DNA from: Planctomycetota bacterium
Lineage (GTDB): Bacteria > Planctomycetota > Planctomycetia > Pirellulales > Pirellulaceae
Reading direction: 5' to 3'
NCBI GenBank assembly: GCA_026692885.1
Contig: JAPLNJ010000112.1
Location: forward strand, 1 to 16,258
DNA: 16,258 nucleotides
Part shown: positions 14,759-16,258 of the stretch, one piece after another
Numbering within the stretch: position 1 is the first letter of the stretch
Layout of the letters: each line of letters starts with the position of its first letter
Program-made: the position numbers and the translations under genes
Notes under the pieces: generated by a model
The model's input: only the letters and a program-made list of their open reading frames with translations
Database searches by the model: none
Told to the model about the DNA's origin: nothing

Positions 14759-14781
14759 GCGGTGACTTGTCACCGCTTTTT
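14759..14781 (+). terminator. Intrinsic terminator for the MoxR/DUF58 operon
   Basis: Stem GCGGTGAC/GTCACCGC (14759-14776) is followed at once by TTTTT (14777-14781), 10 bp after the DUF58 stop codon. This is a classical Rho-independent layout. Confidence 0.8.
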
Positions 14782-14870
14782 CAGCGGCCTGGAACACGGC
14801 TAACGCCTGGCAAATCTTCTGAGCCATGCCGACTGGCGGAGCGAGGCCGCTGCCTCGGCGAAGCGTGAAG

Positions 14871-14892
14871 AAAAGCGGCGACAAGTCGCCGC
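14871..14892 (-). terminator. Intrinsic terminator for serS
   Basis: On the - strand the stem GCGGCGAC/GTCGCCGC (14892-14875) is followed by TTTT (14874-14871) and CTTC, 11 bp after the serS stop. It is the mirror image of the DUF58 terminator. Confidence 0.75.
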
Positions 14893-14903
14893 ACTCCAAA
14901 GGC

Positions 14904-16190
14904 TCACCGGCGCGGCAGGATACGGTCCTTGCCGACCCAGGTGCGGAGGGCTTCCGGAATGACGACGGAGCCGTCGGCTTGCTGGTGGTTTTCCAGGATG
15001 GCGATTAACGCCCGGCTGACGGCGACGGCGGTGCCGTTCAACGTGTGCACGAAGTTGGTGCCCTTCTCGCCCTTCACTTTGTAGCGAGCATTCAAGCGGC
15101 GCGCCTGGTAGTCCGTGCAGTTCGAAGTGCTGGTGATTTCGCCCCACTCGCCCTGCTTGCCCCGGCCGGGCATCCAAGCCTCCAAGTCGAACTTACGATA
15201 GGCCGGTCCACCCAAGTCGCCGGTAGCCGTGTCGATGACGCGATAGGGAATGTCCAAGCCGTCGAACAAGCGGCACTCCAGTTCACACAGATGTTCGTGC
15301 ATCACGTCGCTGTGGTCCGGCAGCGTATAGGCAAACATCTCCACCTTGGTGAACTGATGCACGCGGTAGATGCCGCGAGTGGCCGCGCCGTGAGCGCCGG
15401 CCTCGGTGCGGAAACAGTGGCTGACTCCGCACAGCTTGATCGGCAACTGCTCGGCGTCGATCGTCTGCCCGGCATACAGCCCGCCCAGCGTGATTTCGGC
15501 GGTGGCCACCAGACTCAAGTCGGATTTCTCGATGCTGTAGATCTGTGTCTCCGGCCCGCGCGGGTTGAAGCCGACGCCCACAATGACGTCGTCGCGGGCC
15601 AAGTCGGGCGTGATCATCGGAGTGAAACCTTCCGCCAGCAGCAAGTCCAGCACGTACCGCTGCAGCGCCAATTCGAGCAGCACGGCTTCGTTCTTCAAGA
15701 AGTAGAAGCCGTGCCCCGTGGTCCGAGCGCCGCCTTCCAGGTCCAGGATGTCCAATTTCTCGCACAGGGCCACGTGATCCAGCGGCTGGAAATCGAACTG
15801 GCGGATCTCCGTCTTGCCGCGGCGCACCTCGCGGCTGAACGTCTCGTCGGGGCCGACCGGGGCCTGGGGGTGCGAAATGTTTGGAATCGTGATCTGGATG
15901 GCCAGCGTCTCGGCGTCCAGGCGGTCGTGTTCGGACTGTGCGGCGTCCTTCTGCTGGCGCAGCAGGCGACCTTGCTCCTTACGAGCTTCGCGTTCAGCCG
16001 GATCCTTGGTCTGGCCGATCGTCTTGGCGACTTCGTTCGCCTGACGATTTAGCTCTTGGACTTCACCGAGTTTCTGGCGACGCAGCCCGTCCAGTTCCAC
16101 CAGCCGCTTGATGTCGGCCTTGGCGTTACGTTGGGCGCAGTGTTGTTCGACAAGTTCCGCGTTTTCGACGATGAATTTTCGATCTAACAT
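14904..16190 (-). CDS. serS: Seryl-tRNA synthetase
   Basis: 428 residues, the normal size for bacterial SerRS (EC 6.1.1.11), a cytoplasmic class II enzyme that charges tRNA-Ser. The N-terminus MLDRKFIVENAELVEQH leads into the tRNA-binding helical arm (~30-105), rich in Lys, Glu and Gln. The catalytic core starts with the family's GFYFLKNEAVLLELALQRYV. Then come the PMITPDLARDDVIVGVGF segment, TAEITLGGLYAG, motif 2 HCFRTEAGAHGAATRGIYRV (~257-276) with HQFTKVEMF, and ITSTSNCTDYQARRLNARY. Motif 3 is FVHTLNGTAVAVSRALIAIL (~378-397), and the typical C-terminus VVIPEALRTWVG is present. All key motifs look intact. It is convergent with the DUF58 gene. No Shine-Dalgarno is visible: a 7-bp tandem repeat runs right up to the start codon. 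Confidence 0.98.
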   Translation of the reverse strand: MLDRKFIVENAELVEQHCAQRNAKADIKRLVELDGLRRQKLGEVQELNRQANEVAKTIGQTKDPAEREARKEQGRLLRQQKDAAQSEHDRLDAETLAIQITIPNISHPQAPVGPDETFSREVRRGKTEIRQFDFQPLDHVALCEKLDILDLEGGARTTGHGFYFLKNEAVLLELALQRYVLDLLLAEGFTPMITPDLARDDVIVGVGFNPRGPETQIYSIEKSDLSLVATAEITLGGLYAGQTIDAEQLPIKLCGVSHCFRTEAGAHGAATRGIYRVHQFTKVEMFAYTLPDHSDVMHEHLCELECRLFDGLDIPYRVIDTATGDLGGPAYRKFDLEAWMPGRGKQGEWGEITSTSNCTDYQARRLNARYKVKGEKGTNFVHTLNGTAVAVSRALIAILENHQQADGSVVIPEALRTWVGKDRILPRR

Positions 16191-16258
16191 GTCAGTTGTC
16201 AGTTGTCAGTTGTCAGTTGTCAGTTGTCAGTTGTCAGTTGTCAGTTGTCAGTTGTCAG
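16191..16258. repeat. 7-bp tandem repeat (GTCAGTT)n abutting the serS start codon
   Basis: GTCAGTT is repeated perfectly about 9.7 times over the last 68 bases and continues past the window edge. The repeat starts at the base next to the serS ATG (16188-16190). On the serS strand the leader therefore reads as repeated ACAACTG, leaving no room for a normal ribosome binding site. Heptanucleotide tandem repeats of this general kind are known from cyanobacterial spacers. Confidence 0.95.

Larger units (their letters stand above)
14751..14900. repeat. 150-bp element with inverted 30-bp arms, each itself a hairpin
   Basis: Arms 14751-14780 and 14871-14900 are inverted copies (28 of 30 matching). 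Each arm contains an 8-bp stem with a 2-base loop: GCGGTGAC-TT-GTCACCGC on the left and GCGGCGAC-AA-GTCGCCGC on the right. The two mismatches form one base pair in the stem (T-A in one arm, C-G in the other). The element fills the space between the two convergent genes. The ~90 bp between the arms shows no gene. Confidence 0.85.

Noticed and set aside
15045..16052. + strand open frame of 335 codons
   Set aside because: It is antisense to serS, whose motifs are unmistakable; the frame is a by-product of GC-rich codon usage.
16191..16258. CRISPR array
   Set aside because: The unit is 7 bp with no spacers; it is a simple tandem repeat.

Overview
The window looks like chromosomal DNA of a planctomycete, probably of the Pirellula/Rhodopirellula kind. 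The case rests on gene content: secreted proteins with an SLA1-homology-domain-1 (SHD1) module, a secreted TPR protein, a PQQ-type beta-propeller protein and a MoxR/DUF58 pair. The gaps between genes are also rich in palindromic repeats. I see no rRNA, tRNA, CRISPR array or intact transposase gene.

Left part (1-9550) is an accessory-looking island of exported proteins, all on the + strand. In order it holds: the 3' end of a gene with a FlgT-N-like module; a broken Hsp70 start; a coiled-coil secreted protein; a secreted TPR protein; a two-repeat protein interrupted by an in-frame TAG; a small Pro/Ala-rich lipoprotein ending in an NPF-containing tail; and two paralogous SHD1 proteins. Several of these appear to share a FlgT-N/LPP20-like alpha/beta module, which suggests a periplasmic or outer-envelope assembly of unknown function. 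Much of the region is in flux: there is a frameshifted pseudogene, a premature stop, a near-identical 84-bp stretch shared by the two SHD1 genes, and a 297-bp MITE-like inverted-repeat element.

Middle part (9551-12818) holds one large secreted PQQ-propeller gene. It is followed by a 540-bp spacer full of repeats, including a 189-bp concentric palindrome with a perfect 27-bp central stem.

Right part (12819-16258) is conserved: a MoxR-type AAA+ ATPase overlapping a DUF58 protein on the + strand, facing serS (seryl-tRNA synthetase) on the - strand. An inverted pair of hairpins between them can terminate both transcripts, and the base differences between the two hairpins are compensatory. A 7-bp tandem repeat begins exactly at the serS start codon and runs off the window edge.

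All functional calls come from reading motifs by eye. No database or structure search was run.
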